Made by a program: the position numbers and the translations under genes. DNA of 23,269 nt, taken from the IMG/VR virus record IMGVR_UViG_3300007735_000847, positions 1-23,269 of that record. The stretch is one strand, 5' to 3'. Under the pieces are notes generated by a model. It did not search any database, was not told where the DNA came from, and saw only the letters and a program-made list of their open reading frames with translations. The DNA comes from a virus. The first letter of the stretch is position 1. Every line of letters starts with the position of its first letter. Positions 13,984-21,456 of this stretch are shown one piece after another.

Positions 13984-14735
13984 AAAGCCTGAGTCTGCTC
14001 AATGAACAAATCTAACTGCTCGGCCATAGTCGGAAAGTAATCAAGATAAGCCTGATACGACTTGCCGACTTCGGCTTTTGCTTCATTAACTTTTGATGCA
14101 CAGTTCACGGCACCAAATATCTTCATCGGTCCAGCAGTCAGATGCGATAGATCCCAGCCATCGTTCTCGATGATGACAACTGGACAGCCGCACAAAGTTG
14201 CCTCATGCACAAGCGCAGTGTACGCATCGAACGAGATCAGATATTCAGCCGACCGCAACGCTTCAGCAAGTTCTTTGCGTGTAGACGGCCAGTTATGAGA
14301 TATCAACTTTGCACCATCAGGCACATGACCCATCTGACCTTTACCAATCCAAACCAACACACCAGACCGCTCACCAACACCAGGATGGAATATGTCAGGT
14401 TCCAGATAAGGCACATTCAGCACAGGACTTTCGTTGATGTTCGGATGCCAAACAAACTGGAACCCATCTTTCGTTGCGTGATTCAACAACCACCACACGA
14501 CACGATTCGAACCCGAAGGATTGCCTTCAACAATCTCAGGATAAACATGAATCGCATCATCAGGAACCTCAACACACTCAGGCACCGACCACGGATTGTC
14601 AACAAACGGACCATGAGTCATTCTCATCTCGGCTTGTAATCCGCGATCACGCAACAACTTGCCGAGCAAATACAACACTCGAATCCCACCAGAAACACGC
14701 CGATAATCAGGCGACCAAATCACATACGGCTTCAC
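13980..14735 (-). CDS. Putative glycosyltransferase, GT-B-like, 251 aa
   Basis: The N-terminal PYVIWSPDYRRVSGGIRVLY contains the SGG loop of GT-B enzymes. The C-terminal half holds LVWIGKGQMGH and SFDAYTALVHEATLCGCPVV, the E-A-x-x-x-G-x-P nucleotide-sugar-binding helix of GT4-type folds. At 251 residues it is shorter than most GT-B enzymes. I chose the GTG at 14735 because it overlaps the previous stop as GTGA; a TTG at 14750 is the longer alternative. It sits in the middle of the coupled glycosylation run. Confidence 0.75.
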   Translation of the reverse strand: MKPYVIWSPDYRRVSGGIRVLYLLGKLLRDRGLQAEMRMTHGPFVDNPWSVPECVEVPDDAIHVYPEIVEGNPSGSNRVVWWLLNHATKDGFQFVWHPNINESPVLNVPYLEPDIFHPGVGERSGVLVWIGKGQMGHVPDGAKLISHNWPSTRKELAEALRSAEYLISFDAYTALVHEATLCGCPVVIIENDGWDLSHLTAGPMKIFGAVNCASKVNEAKAEVGKSYQAYLDYFPTMAEQLDLFIEQTQAL

Positions 14736-15466
14736 CGTCGAAACCGCCAACTGTCAGGATGCTTACCGGCGACAACCCACTTCGGCCAATCCGCAGCAAC
14801 CTCAATTTCATTCAATCTTGTACCCTCCACAAATATGCCGTCACGCAAACAGTCACGCATCTTCGACTCAATATCGCCGACATTCAATTCTTGATGACTG
14901 AATTGACGCAACTTCTTCACGCACCGATCCACTCCACCCATCCATCCAAGATGCCAACCACCAATCAACTTTGGCATCGTATAGCGGTCAACCTGTCTCA
15001 TCTTGTTAGCGGTGCTAGTGCGTTGACCCCACGGACCAGCAACACAAGTCAACTCCATCGGCCCTTCCCAATGGACGCTGTACACAAGATGACGCATGAT
15101 TACCGAATGCCAACCATGACAAAACCGTTCAAGCATCGAAGGCGACCATATCTCGTCGACATCACAAACTGTCACGACATCAGTATCCTGCACCGCCAAT
15201 TCGTTGAAGGTATGGAACAAAAAGTTGCGTGTAGTTTGTTCAACTATCCACGGATCAGGATTGACAGGTGTCGTGAAGTCAACCCAATGAATCTTGTGCG
15301 CCCATGGCTGAAACCGTTCACGACTCTCACGAACCTTTGGTTCACCAGTGAACGACTTGTCACCTTCAATGATGACAAACAGATTGACTGTGTCAGCCAA
15401 TTCCCACAGCCGGCATTCGAGCATATCGGCTTCGCCGTTGAACAGAACGCCGTCAAAGACTTTCAT
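14732..15466 (-). CDS. Glycosyltransferase family 17-like protein, 244 aa
   Basis: The opening KVFDGVLFNGEADMLECRLW followed by VNLFVIIEGDKSFTGEPK matches the GT17 signature. That family includes beta-1,4-mannosyl-glycoprotein N-acetylglucosaminyltransferases and many bacterial and phage relatives. VTVCDVDEIWSPSMLERF supplies the DxD metal site. The ATG at 15466 overlaps the previous stop as TGATG, so it is coupled. A longer frame to 15505 exists but lacks support. Transfer of a sugar onto a phage glycan is likely, and the sugar is not predictable. Confidence 0.82.
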   Translation of the reverse strand: MKVFDGVLFNGEADMLECRLWELADTVNLFVIIEGDKSFTGEPKVRESRERFQPWAHKIHWVDFTTPVNPDPWIVEQTTRNFLFHTFNELAVQDTDVVTVCDVDEIWSPSMLERFCHGWHSVIMRHLVYSVHWEGPMELTCVAGPWGQRTSTANKMRQVDRYTMPKLIGGWHLGWMGGVDRCVKKLRQFSHQELNVGDIESKMRDCLRDGIFVEGTRLNEIEVAADWPKWVVAGKHPDSWRFRR

Positions 15467-16119
15467 CAATCCCAACTCAGGTCTAGTCGGCGTTGCAGAT
15501 CCCATTGACCTGCGTCAAGTCGTGCGTTGCGCAATTTGAACAGTTCATGGTTGGAGTTGAATGTTGCCGAGTTCTTCGCCTGATAGGAGACATCGGATAG
15601 AAGTGTCGATGAGTTGTCGTGCATGATGATGTCTTGTGATTTGCGGATCGTTTTGCCAAGACGCACAGCGCGACGCTCATAATCGTTGTCTTCGAAATAG
15701 GCAGGATGGAATGCTTCGCAGAACAGACCGACATCTTTCACGACATGCGAACCAATCCATGCGCAAGCCCATTCTGGTGAACCTGTCAGATGTATCTCGT
15801 TCGGGTAACACTGTTCCCAGAATTGTTCAAGTTTGTTCGGCATGAACCAGGCGTCCGAGTTGAGCAGAATCCAACCCGATGCAAACGGTGTCATCTTGAT
15901 ACCAAGATTCCAAGATGTCGCCACACCAAGATTGCTCGGCATGTCCAAGATATAAGTTTTGCCGTGCCGACTATGGCGTGGCATCACCAAACAATCTTCT
16001 TCAATCTTGCCTCCGTTGTCGATGATGATGATCTTGTCAACAGGGAAGTCAAGTGAATCTAGGCAGCGTTCAAGTAGGTCGTATCGGTTTAGGACTGGGA
16101 TTATTACGACCGGCACCAT
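15466..16119 (-). CDS. Glycosyltransferase family 2-like protein, 217 aa
   Basis: It starts MVPVVIIPVLNRYDLLERCL, the GT2 nucleotide-binding beginning (P-V-L-N-R). IIIDNGG, SNLGVATSWNLGI and ILLNSDAWFMP follow, the last standing in for the DxD motif. PAYFEDNDYERR is the usual acceptor-side ED acidic element. I chose the ATG at 16119 because AAGGAG lies 8 bases upstream; an earlier start at 16149 has weaker support. It overlaps the preceding glycosyltransferase gene by 16 bases. Confidence 0.88.
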   Translation of the reverse strand: MVPVVIIPVLNRYDLLERCLDSLDFPVDKIIIIDNGGKIEEDCLVMPRHSRHGKTYILDMPSNLGVATSWNLGIKMTPFASGWILLNSDAWFMPNKLEQFWEQCYPNEIHLTGSPEWACAWIGSHVVKDVGLFCEAFHPAYFEDNDYERRAVRLGKTIRKSQDIIMHDNSSTLLSDVSYQAKNSATFNSNHELFKLRNARLDAGQWDLQRRLDLSWD

Positions 16120-17399
16120 GCGGACAACTCCTTCATAGCGGGCTTCCAATGTGTCTCAAATACGGTGTCGGCTCCATACCCTTGAGCATGGGTGATGGCG
16201 TCCTGAGAACGGCTCCTAGGCGCGTCATAGGCCGCTTTGAGGGCATTCACGATGTCAGGGACATTAGGTGTGAAAAACCATGATCGTTGCGCCGCATCCC
16301 ACCAAGGCTGACCCTCAACCGTCCAACCGTCACCGACCAGCTCAGGTTGCGCCGTGAAGTTCGAGACAATCACACGACAACCACAAGCCTGTGCTTCGAT
16401 GACTGGAATGCCGAAACCTTCACCCATCGAGCAGGCCAACAGAACATCGGACGCCGTATACATCGCAGCCATCACATTCTGTGGCATGCCATGCCGGTAT
16501 GCGTATTGATCGACAACCTTGTACTTGTCTGGAGCAACACCGCAAGCATCCAATAGTTGAATCAGGTTAATACCAGACATCGCACCATTCGGTTCGGTGT
16601 AGAGATATAGCACCGCATCGGGATGATCTTTGGCGAATATCGAATAGGCGAGAATGTTTTCAGCCCAAGCCTTACGAGCAGGTTGCGCACCTTTGTTTGT
16701 TGCAACCATCGAGATCACGAATCTGTCTTCTTCCCAACCCATGAACTCTCGACCAGTCATCTTGGTGCCGTTCGCCAAAGTGATCGACTCGGTTGGTTGA
16801 AACACAGATTCGATTGCGTGAGGAACATACAGATGCTCGACACCTGCAATGTCCAACATTCGTGAACCGAACTTTGACATCGCGATCGGTTTGACATTGT
16901 CACGCGCACACCAAGCCAATACATCTGGCGGCGTCGGCTGATGATCAATCGGAACCCACGACGCAATGTTCTTCCATTCTTTCAACGATTCAGATTTCAA
17001 CACCCACACATCGAACAATGTCATCATCAATGTCGGTGTGGATAGATCTTGGTTCGCCCATTCCATTGTGTGCGCGACAACGACATCGTCGGAGTATGCG
17101 AATAATCCTTGCGGATATATTTTGAAACCATTCCAAGTCGATGCCGAACCAGCGAGTCCGTACATCGCGTGGACTGCTATTTGGTGGCCTTCTTTCGCGA
17201 GCCTTTGGATGGCTTGCGCGGTTTGCTGTCCGTATCCTGTGGCAGCCCAAGGTGCGTTGCTATACCAGAGGATTCTGAGTCGGTCGGGATTGGTAGGTCG
17301 GATGTTTCCAACAAGTGCGCTACGCCCGCTCGGAGCAAACGCTCCGCTAAATATCCTGGCATCTCCACCGGAACGCCTTTGACGATTACTTTTTCCCAC
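16104..17399 (-). CDS. Glycosyltransferase, GT-B fold (GT4-like), up to 431 aa
   Basis: The recognisable enzyme begins at about residue 43 with RILWYSNAPWAATGYGQQT. It includes VVVAHTMEW, WVPIDHQPTPPD and LYVPHAIESVF, and has the GT4 donor-site motif EGFGIPVIEAQACG (E-x7-E). The only start upstream of that core after the in-frame stop is the GTG at 17399, 5 bases after AGGAGG. The first 40 residues (VGKSNRQRRSGG...) look unlike a folded domain and overlap a 74-residue frame that starts 2 bases earlier. It opens the five-gene glycosylation run. The enzyme call is strong and the N-terminus uncertain. Confidence 0.85.
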   Translation of the reverse strand: MGKSNRQRRSGGDARIFSGAFAPSGRSALVGNIRPTNPDRLRILWYSNAPWAATGYGQQTAQAIQRLAKEGHQIAVHAMYGLAGSASTWNGFKIYPQGLFAYSDDVVVAHTMEWANQDLSTPTLMMTLFDVWVLKSESLKEWKNIASWVPIDHQPTPPDVLAWCARDNVKPIAMSKFGSRMLDIAGVEHLYVPHAIESVFQPTESITLANGTKMTGREFMGWEEDRFVISMVATNKGAQPARKAWAENILAYSIFAKDHPDAVLYLYTEPNGAMSGINLIQLLDACGVAPDKYKVVDQYAYRHGMPQNVMAAMYTASDVLLACSMGEGFGIPVIEAQACGCRVIVSNFTAQPELVGDGWTVEGQPWWDAAQRSWFFTPNVPDIVNALKAAYDAPRSRSQDAITHAQGYGADTVFETHWKPAMKELSAWCRS

Positions 17400-17401
17400 A
17401 T
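17177..17401 (-). CDS. Small post-capsid protein, 74 aa, overlapping the glycosyltransferase start
   Basis: The frame reads MWEKVIVKGVPVEMPGYLAE, then RLLRAGVAHLLE and a Lys-rich tail (SKPRKPSKGSRKKATK). That plan, a short beta pair, an 'AE-LL-AG-A' helix and a basic tail, is typical of small proteins encoded right after phage capsid genes. It shares the AGGAGG with the glycosyltransferase GTG, at only 3 bases spacing from its own ATG. The overlap with the enzyme's frame is 223 bases, of which the last 100 or so encode the recognisable enzyme core. Both frames look protein-like in different halves, so either two real products overlap or an indel has merged neighbouring genes. Confidence 0.6.
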   Translation of the reverse strand: MWEKVIVKGVPVEMPGYLAERLLRAGVAHLLETSDLPIPTDSESSGIATHLGLPQDTDSKPRKPSKGSRKKATK

Positions 17402-17435
17402 GATCCTCCTAAGTTTAGTGCAGAGCAGAAAATAG

Positions 17436-17473
17436 AAAAAGCCTCGGCAGGTCCTGCACGACCCTGCCGAGGC
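17436..17473 (-). terminator. Intrinsic terminator behind the major capsid gene
   Basis: A perfect 11-bp GC-rich stem (GCCTCGGCAGG/CCTGCCGAGGC, 17441-17451 and 17463-17473) with an 11-base loop is followed on the minus strand by TTTTTCTATTTT. It lies about 50 bases past the capsid stop and should separate capsid transcription from the glycosylation genes. Confidence 0.93.
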
Positions 17474-17486
17474 TTAATCCTAGTCA

Positions 17487-17502
17487 CAGTCCTTGCGGAC
17501 TG
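17487..17502 (-). other. Small hairpin just after the capsid stop
   Basis: CAGTCC and GGACTG form a 6-bp stem with loop TTGC, between the capsid stop and the main terminator. It may protect the transcript's 3' end or be incidental. Confidence 0.4.
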
Positions 17503-17525
17503 CCATGTCTTATCTCAGAGAACTA

Positions 17526-18722
17526 TTAAGCAGTTCCACCGATGAGGTATTTGACATGTGAACTGACTGGAAGATTTCCGTCAACCCGCATGGTGGCCCT
17601 GAAGGTCACTAAGCCCGCATTGAATGCGTAGTCATCGCTTCGATCCAACTTGATGCCGCCAACTTGACGAACATAGTACGAAGGAAGATGTCCGAAGATT
17701 ACCGACTTCGCGTTAGTTGCTGTGTCTGCCATTGCTGGGTTCTCGAATACTGGGTATCCAAGAAGCAAGTCTTGTGCATCGGCGTTGAGTGCTGGTGAGA
17801 ACACATAGTTGCCTGCTGTGTCCTTCAACGAGCGCATCTTCGCGATTGAAGACGAGTTCATCTGGAAGCCTGAACCAGCCAAACGACGACCCGCTGTGTC
17901 TACCGAGTAGACCAAGCTGATCAAGTTGTCTGCTGTGAAAGCACCCGACACACCCGTTCCGCCAGTTACGCCGGCAGCGGCTGCTGTGACGATACCTTTT
18001 GGTTGGTTTGTGCCTGAACCAGTTGTCAATGCTGCGTTAACTCGGAAGCCAAGTTCGTTGCCGACCTGATCTGCCAAGAATGACAAGATGTCAACACCTG
18101 CATCTTCGATCAACTCTGTTGAGAGTTGTACGAGGAATGAGTACTTGTAGGCACCCAAGGTGATGAACGAGTTGAAGATTGGATCGGATTCAGCGATTGC
18201 TGTGCCTTCACCAGTGATTGCTGCAGTTGAATACTGAGCAAGCGATGGAATCTGAAGGTTTTCGCCTGATGCTGTGTTCAAGACTGTTGAAGTCTGGAGC
18301 ATTGGACCAACATGACGAGCAAGCATGATGACTTGATCGTAGAACGATGTTGGAACTGGTGAACCAGTCGAAGTCTTTACGACATCACGCTTTTCAAACG
18401 AGTACGAACGAAGTTCGCCTTTTGCCATCGAGCGGATAACTTCTGCATCTGAACGAACACCGCGTGGTGCGTCAGCGACAGGACGAACCTGGTCTGCGAA
18501 CTCGCGTGTTGCTGCATCCAAACGAAGTTCACGGGCCTCATCGGCGCGGAGCTTCTCGATCGTTGCTGTGCGCTCATCAAGTTCTTTGCTGATGCGCTCA
18601 TATGTCTGTGTCTCTTCTGCTGACAAGTCACGCTTCTCAGCGGTTGCGACATCAAGAATCTTCTTTGCGGCTTCCCACGCTATTGCGCGTTGTGCCATTT
18701 GTTGTTCGATAAATTGTTTCAT
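17526..18722 (-). CDS. Major capsid protein, HK97 fold, 398 aa
   Basis: Residues 1 to about 75 are a charged coiled coil (the delta or scaffold domain). The mature capsid part begins near residue 100-110. Motifs such as TSTGSPVPTSFYDQV, ITGEGTAIAESDPIF, TGSGTNQPKGIV and a C-terminal DDYAFNAGLVTFRATMRVDG are characteristic of HK97-type capsids. The prohead protease just upstream should remove the delta domain. The ATG has GGAG 5 bases upstream. The gene has its own promoter and terminator, which suits the high demand for capsid subunits. Confidence 0.96.
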   Translation of the reverse strand: MKQFIEQQMAQRAIAWEAAKKILDVATAEKRDLSAEETQTYERISKELDERTATIEKLRADEARELRLDAATREFADQVRPVADAPRGVRSDAEVIRSMAKGELRSYSFEKRDVVKTSTGSPVPTSFYDQVIMLARHVGPMLQTSTVLNTASGENLQIPSLAQYSTAAITGEGTAIAESDPIFNSFITLGAYKYSFLVQLSTELIEDAGVDILSFLADQVGNELGFRVNAALTTGSGTNQPKGIVTAAAAGVTGGTGVSGAFTADNLISLVYSVDTAGRRLAGSGFQMNSSSIAKMRSLKDTAGNYVFSPALNADAQDLLLGYPVFENPAMADTATNAKSVIFGHLPSYYVRQVGGIKLDRSDDYAFNAGLVTFRATMRVDGNLPVSSHVKYLIGGTA

Positions 18723-18779
18723 GATTTCTCCATAATTGGTTGTTGATTGGTTGTGCGCAGGAAGTTGTATTCCGATGGC

Positions 18780-18816
18780 GCGGGACGCGGACCAATCTCT
18801 AGCCGTAGCGGGACGC
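18780..18816 (-). repeat. Two GCGTCCCGC mini-hairpins in the capsid gene leader
   Basis: On the minus strand GCGTCCCGC occurs at 18808-18816 and 18780-18788, 28 bases apart. Each can fold as a 3-4 bp stem with a TCC triloop (AGCG-TCC-CGCT and CGCG-TCC-CGCG). They lie just downstream of the predicted transcription start. They may be an operator pair or a 5' RNA element, and direct tests would be needed to tell. Confidence 0.5.
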
Positions 18817-18831
18817 TTACCGACAGACTGA

Positions 18832-18861
18832 ATTATAGACGATGGTCTATATGTTTTTCAA
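18832..18861 (-). promoter_or_regulatory. Sigma-70-type promoter for the major capsid gene
   Basis: On the minus strand TTGAAA (18856-18861) and a perfect TATAAT (18832-18837) are 18 bases apart. The -35 box lies inside the end of the protease gene. Initiation would be near 18825, leaving a leader of about 100 bases. Confidence 0.78.
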
Positions 18862-20703
18862 CAGTTCAAGTTTTTTCGCCAACAAGTTCACCGTGTGAGG
18901 AACTTTGGCTGGTTCGGCACGAAGTTTGCCGACCGTCTCGGACAGAAGATCCGCTGCGTCATCGCTCAATGTGCCACCGGCTTCGAGTATTGTGATCGCT
19001 TCGGCGAGTTTGTCGGCATCGATACCTGTGCGCTTGGCAAGAATGTCCAACGATCTAACAGTGGCCGAGGTTGCCTTGTAGGCAGGGAAGCCAGTCACGA
19101 CCGACACTTCATGCAAACGGACATTGCGTAGTTCGCGGGTCATGCCATCATCTGACCAACTGTCTCCGCCTGCTGGAACCGAGAAGCCGAACGACATCGA
19201 GTCAACATCGCCGCGTTGCATGAGAACGCTTAGGTCACGGCCGACGGTTGTGTCTGGCAGATCGGCGTTCACCAATAAACCTTTTGAATCTTCTTCAAGT
19301 CGCAAAGTCTTTGACCGTGTCGAAGCAAGCAACATAGAAGAGTCGTGGTTCATGTACATCTTGATCGTGTTGCGACCTTTCAACGATTTGCGGAATGCAC
19401 CTGGTGCGATTCGCTCAATGAACGGCAATGGTTCGGAGTCTGAGTTGAAGACCGCTGCGTAACCTGTGAACGACATGCCGTCGCCTGTCGGACCTGCGCG
19501 CAATTCAAACTCGTTGACATTAACGCGACGCATCTCGACTTTGTTGTCTTCCATGCCAGGAATGTTAGCAAAGTATTCACTCTTAGCGCGATGGAAGTTG
19601 AACAATCCTCGTTCGTCTTTGATTGCGTTCGCTTTGCGTTCGAACCAGTCTCGTGCCGGTTGCGGGTTCAACGGGTTAATGCCCCACAGATAGTGTGCTA
19701 CAGCACCAGCACCAGGGAACTGGTCGTTGCTCGCGTTTGAGTTCTTTGGTGCTTCCAGATCCACGGCATGGCGTTGCGCCCAAGCGTTAGCACGGATCAC
19801 TTTGTCTTCCGTGATGTCGCCTCTCGCCATGTCTCGTGCCTCACGAACGGTTCTATCGACCAGCCCTTCACCCGCGAGACCTTGACCGTAGTAGTCCAAT
19901 CCTTTTCTTGCCGCGCTGCGAATGTAGACAGGTATCTCAAGAGATACCTGGCGAACCATTTCTTCTGGGTCTTCGTCTGGTTGCCATGCGTTGCAATAGA
20001 ACCCGCCGTCAACATACTCATCCCATTTCTCACAATATGCCTTGAGGTTGTCTCCTTCTCCTTGGACATTTGTTTCGTCGTAGAAGTAACAGTTCCCGCA
20101 AGCACGACCATCGGGAACATCAGGCGACAACGCAGGACGATAGTTGTCTGGTAGCGCACGGTCAGCCGCCGAATACTTCGGATGATCAACATGCAACAGA
20201 TCGTTGTCCGTGATGTAGGCAGGATTCTCTGGACGGCCAACACGACTCAAATACATGAACGCATTCACTCGAGCCATCGCCCATTGCGCACGACCAATAC
20301 CAGGACGATGCGAAGTCGAATATGCACCAGCACCACGACGATACACAGACTTCAACACACCGAGCGTGACACGAGTCCAAACAGGACGATTCTCTGCATC
20401 CATCTTCTCGTTGTGATCGGTCACTTTGTTTCGCAACGCCGTCTCGGTTGCCTCGTTGATTTCTATCCCGCCTTGCTTACCTGCCGCCGACCCAGCAGGA
20501 TTCTTGTCGCTACCTGTGATCTGATCCTTCGGTGGTGCCGGTGCGCGTTCGCCACCTGGTTCCATGTCCTCGGCGATAGACACCGCAACCATCTGGTCAA
20601 TCGCATCTTGTTTTGTTGTGTGACAGCCGATTACTTCGCCATCTTCTTTGATGGTGGCCCATCCAGAACAGTCTGGTGATTTGTCTGTAATGAAGTAAGG
20701 CAT
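18847..20703 (-). CDS. Multidomain prohead protease with HiPIP-like cysteine motif, 618 aa
   Basis: The domains are: a small N-terminal unit (about 1-46, PDCSGWATIKEDGEVIGCHT) found in front of many actinophage proteases; a helical unit (84-178, with RGAGAYSTSHRPGIGRAQWA); a cysteine motif C202-x2-C205-x18-C224-x12-C237, laid out like the 4Fe-4S site of high-potential iron-sulfur proteins and ending FYCNAW; and a helical module (255-365, RTVREARDMARG and LWG). The last domain is an S78-type protease (391 to about 560), with His453 in MNHD, Ser504 in SMSFGF and Glu532 in LHEVSVV as likely catalytic residues. A short helical tail follows. Prohead proteases trim the capsid protein's scaffold domain and are usually about 200 residues, so two thirds of this protein is extra. 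The ATG overlaps the previous stop as TGATG. Confidence 0.88.
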   Translation of the reverse strand: MPYFITDKSPDCSGWATIKEDGEVIGCHTTKQDAIDQMVAVSIAEDMEPGGERAPAPPKDQITGSDKNPAGSAAGKQGGIEINEATETALRNKVTDHNEKMDAENRPVWTRVTLGVLKSVYRRGAGAYSTSHRPGIGRAQWAMARVNAFMYLSRVGRPENPAYITDNDLLHVDHPKYSAADRALPDNYRPALSPDVPDGRACGNCYFYDETNVQGEGDNLKAYCEKWDEYVDGGFYCNAWQPDEDPEEMVRQVSLEIPVYIRSAARKGLDYYGQGLAGEGLVDRTVREARDMARGDITEDKVIRANAWAQRHAVDLEAPKNSNASNDQFPGAGAVAHYLWGINPLNPQPARDWFERKANAIKDERGLFNFHRAKSEYFANIPGMEDNKVEMRRVNVNEFELRAGPTGDGMSFTGYAAVFNSDSEPLPFIERIAPGAFRKSLKGRNTIKMYMNHDSSMLLASTRSKTLRLEEDSKGLLVNADLPDTTVGRDLSVLMQRGDVDSMSFGFSVPAGGDSWSDDGMTRELRNVRLHEVSVVTGFPAYKATSATVRSLDILAKRTGIDADKLAEAITILEAGGTLSDDAADLLSETVGKLRAEPAKVPHTVNLLAKKLELLKNI

Positions 20704-21449
20704 CAGACCAACAATAATACTTCAGCGTCATCGTCAAGAATGCTGAATGTGATGGTGGATTCTGCTCGAGCGTTCATGCCACCAAACTTTGCGGAGGTTA
20801 CTGCATAGCGTCGTTTCGGTTCAATGATGACAGGTTCGACAACTGGTTCAGGTTCGATTTTCTTGCGTCGTCGTGGTGCGGCATATTGTCGACCGCCGAC
20901 AGGTGTCGGTTCTGGTGTCGGTTCTGGTGGTGTGTCGGTTGCGTCAGCGGTCGCAGCAAGTCCGCCGAGATTGGCTGTGGCGATCGCATTTTGTTCGACT
21001 GCGGTGATCGCCGAAGCAACAAGACCGCCGAGGTTCGCTGATGCGCTCGCAGGTAGCACGACAGTTGCAGTCGCCGAACTGGCAAGTCCGCCGAGGTTCG
21101 CTGATGCGCTCGCAGGTAGCACGACAGTTGCAGTCGCCGAACTGGCAAGTCCGCCGAGTTGTGCTTCGGCGGTTGCCGAAGTCGTGACGATTACTTCTGC
21201 AACTTCAGCAATCAGTTCACCGAGAGAAGCCGATGCGGAAGCGAAGTGTGTGACAGTCGATGTTGCGCTTGCCGACATTGCGCCGAGTGTCGCTGTGCCA
21301 GTCGCAGTTGTTAAGAACTCTGCGCCGTCAAGAACTTGTGCGCCGTCTAGTTGACTTGTGTCAAGTATGAACGCAAGACCACCATCAAGACCCGTTGTCG
21401 TGTCGTTCAGTGTTGCTTGCCTGTCAAGCAGGAATCTTTTGACCGCCAT
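20703..21449 (-). CDS. Ala-rich repeat protein of the head module, 248 aa
   Basis: The N-terminus holds LDGGLAFILDTSQLDGAQVL, a short motif also found in the distal tail protein. The middle (about residues 50-170) is a set of 21-residue Ala/Ser/Thr repeats with consensus L-G-G-L-A-S-S-A-T-A-T-V. A Pro/Glu linker and an Arg-rich patch (RRRKKIEPEP) follow, then one more repeat-like strand set. No catalytic motif is visible. Context between portal and protease suggests a virion or head-surface protein. The repeats probably form a beta structure similar to tail-fibre or head-fibre shafts. I do not recognise a named family. Confidence 0.7.
   Translation of the reverse strand: MAVKRFLLDRQATLNDTTTGLDGGLAFILDTSQLDGAQVLDGAEFLTTATGTATLGAMSASATSTVTHFASASASLGELIAEVAEVIVTTSATAEAQLGGLASSATATVVLPASASANLGGLASSATATVVLPASASANLGGLVASAITAVEQNAIATANLGGLAATADATDTPPEPTPEPTPVGGRQYAAPRRRKKIEPEPVVEPVIIEPKRRYAVTSAKFGGMNARAESTITFSILDDDAEVLLLV
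21025..21158. repeat. Perfect tandem 63-bp repeat, about 2.1 copies
   Basis: Bases 21025-21087 and 21088-21150 are identical, and the next 8 bases start a third copy. The period is 21 codons and keeps frame in the Ala-rich protein. Perfect identity implies a recent duplication or active homogenisation. Confidence 0.95.
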
Positions 21450-21456
21450 CGCGGTA

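Noticed and set aside
14474-15508. Long plus-strand open frame of 344 codons
   Set aside because: It is antisense to two recognisable glycosyltransferases. Its protein is low in hydrophobic order and rich in His/Gln/Thr from the reverse of biased codons, with no known motif.
17177-17401. A -1 frameshift joining the 74-aa frame to the glycosyltransferase
   Set aside because: The frames are in the right relation, but I found no X XXY YYZ heptamer in phase before the enzyme core. Twin starts or an indel are simpler.
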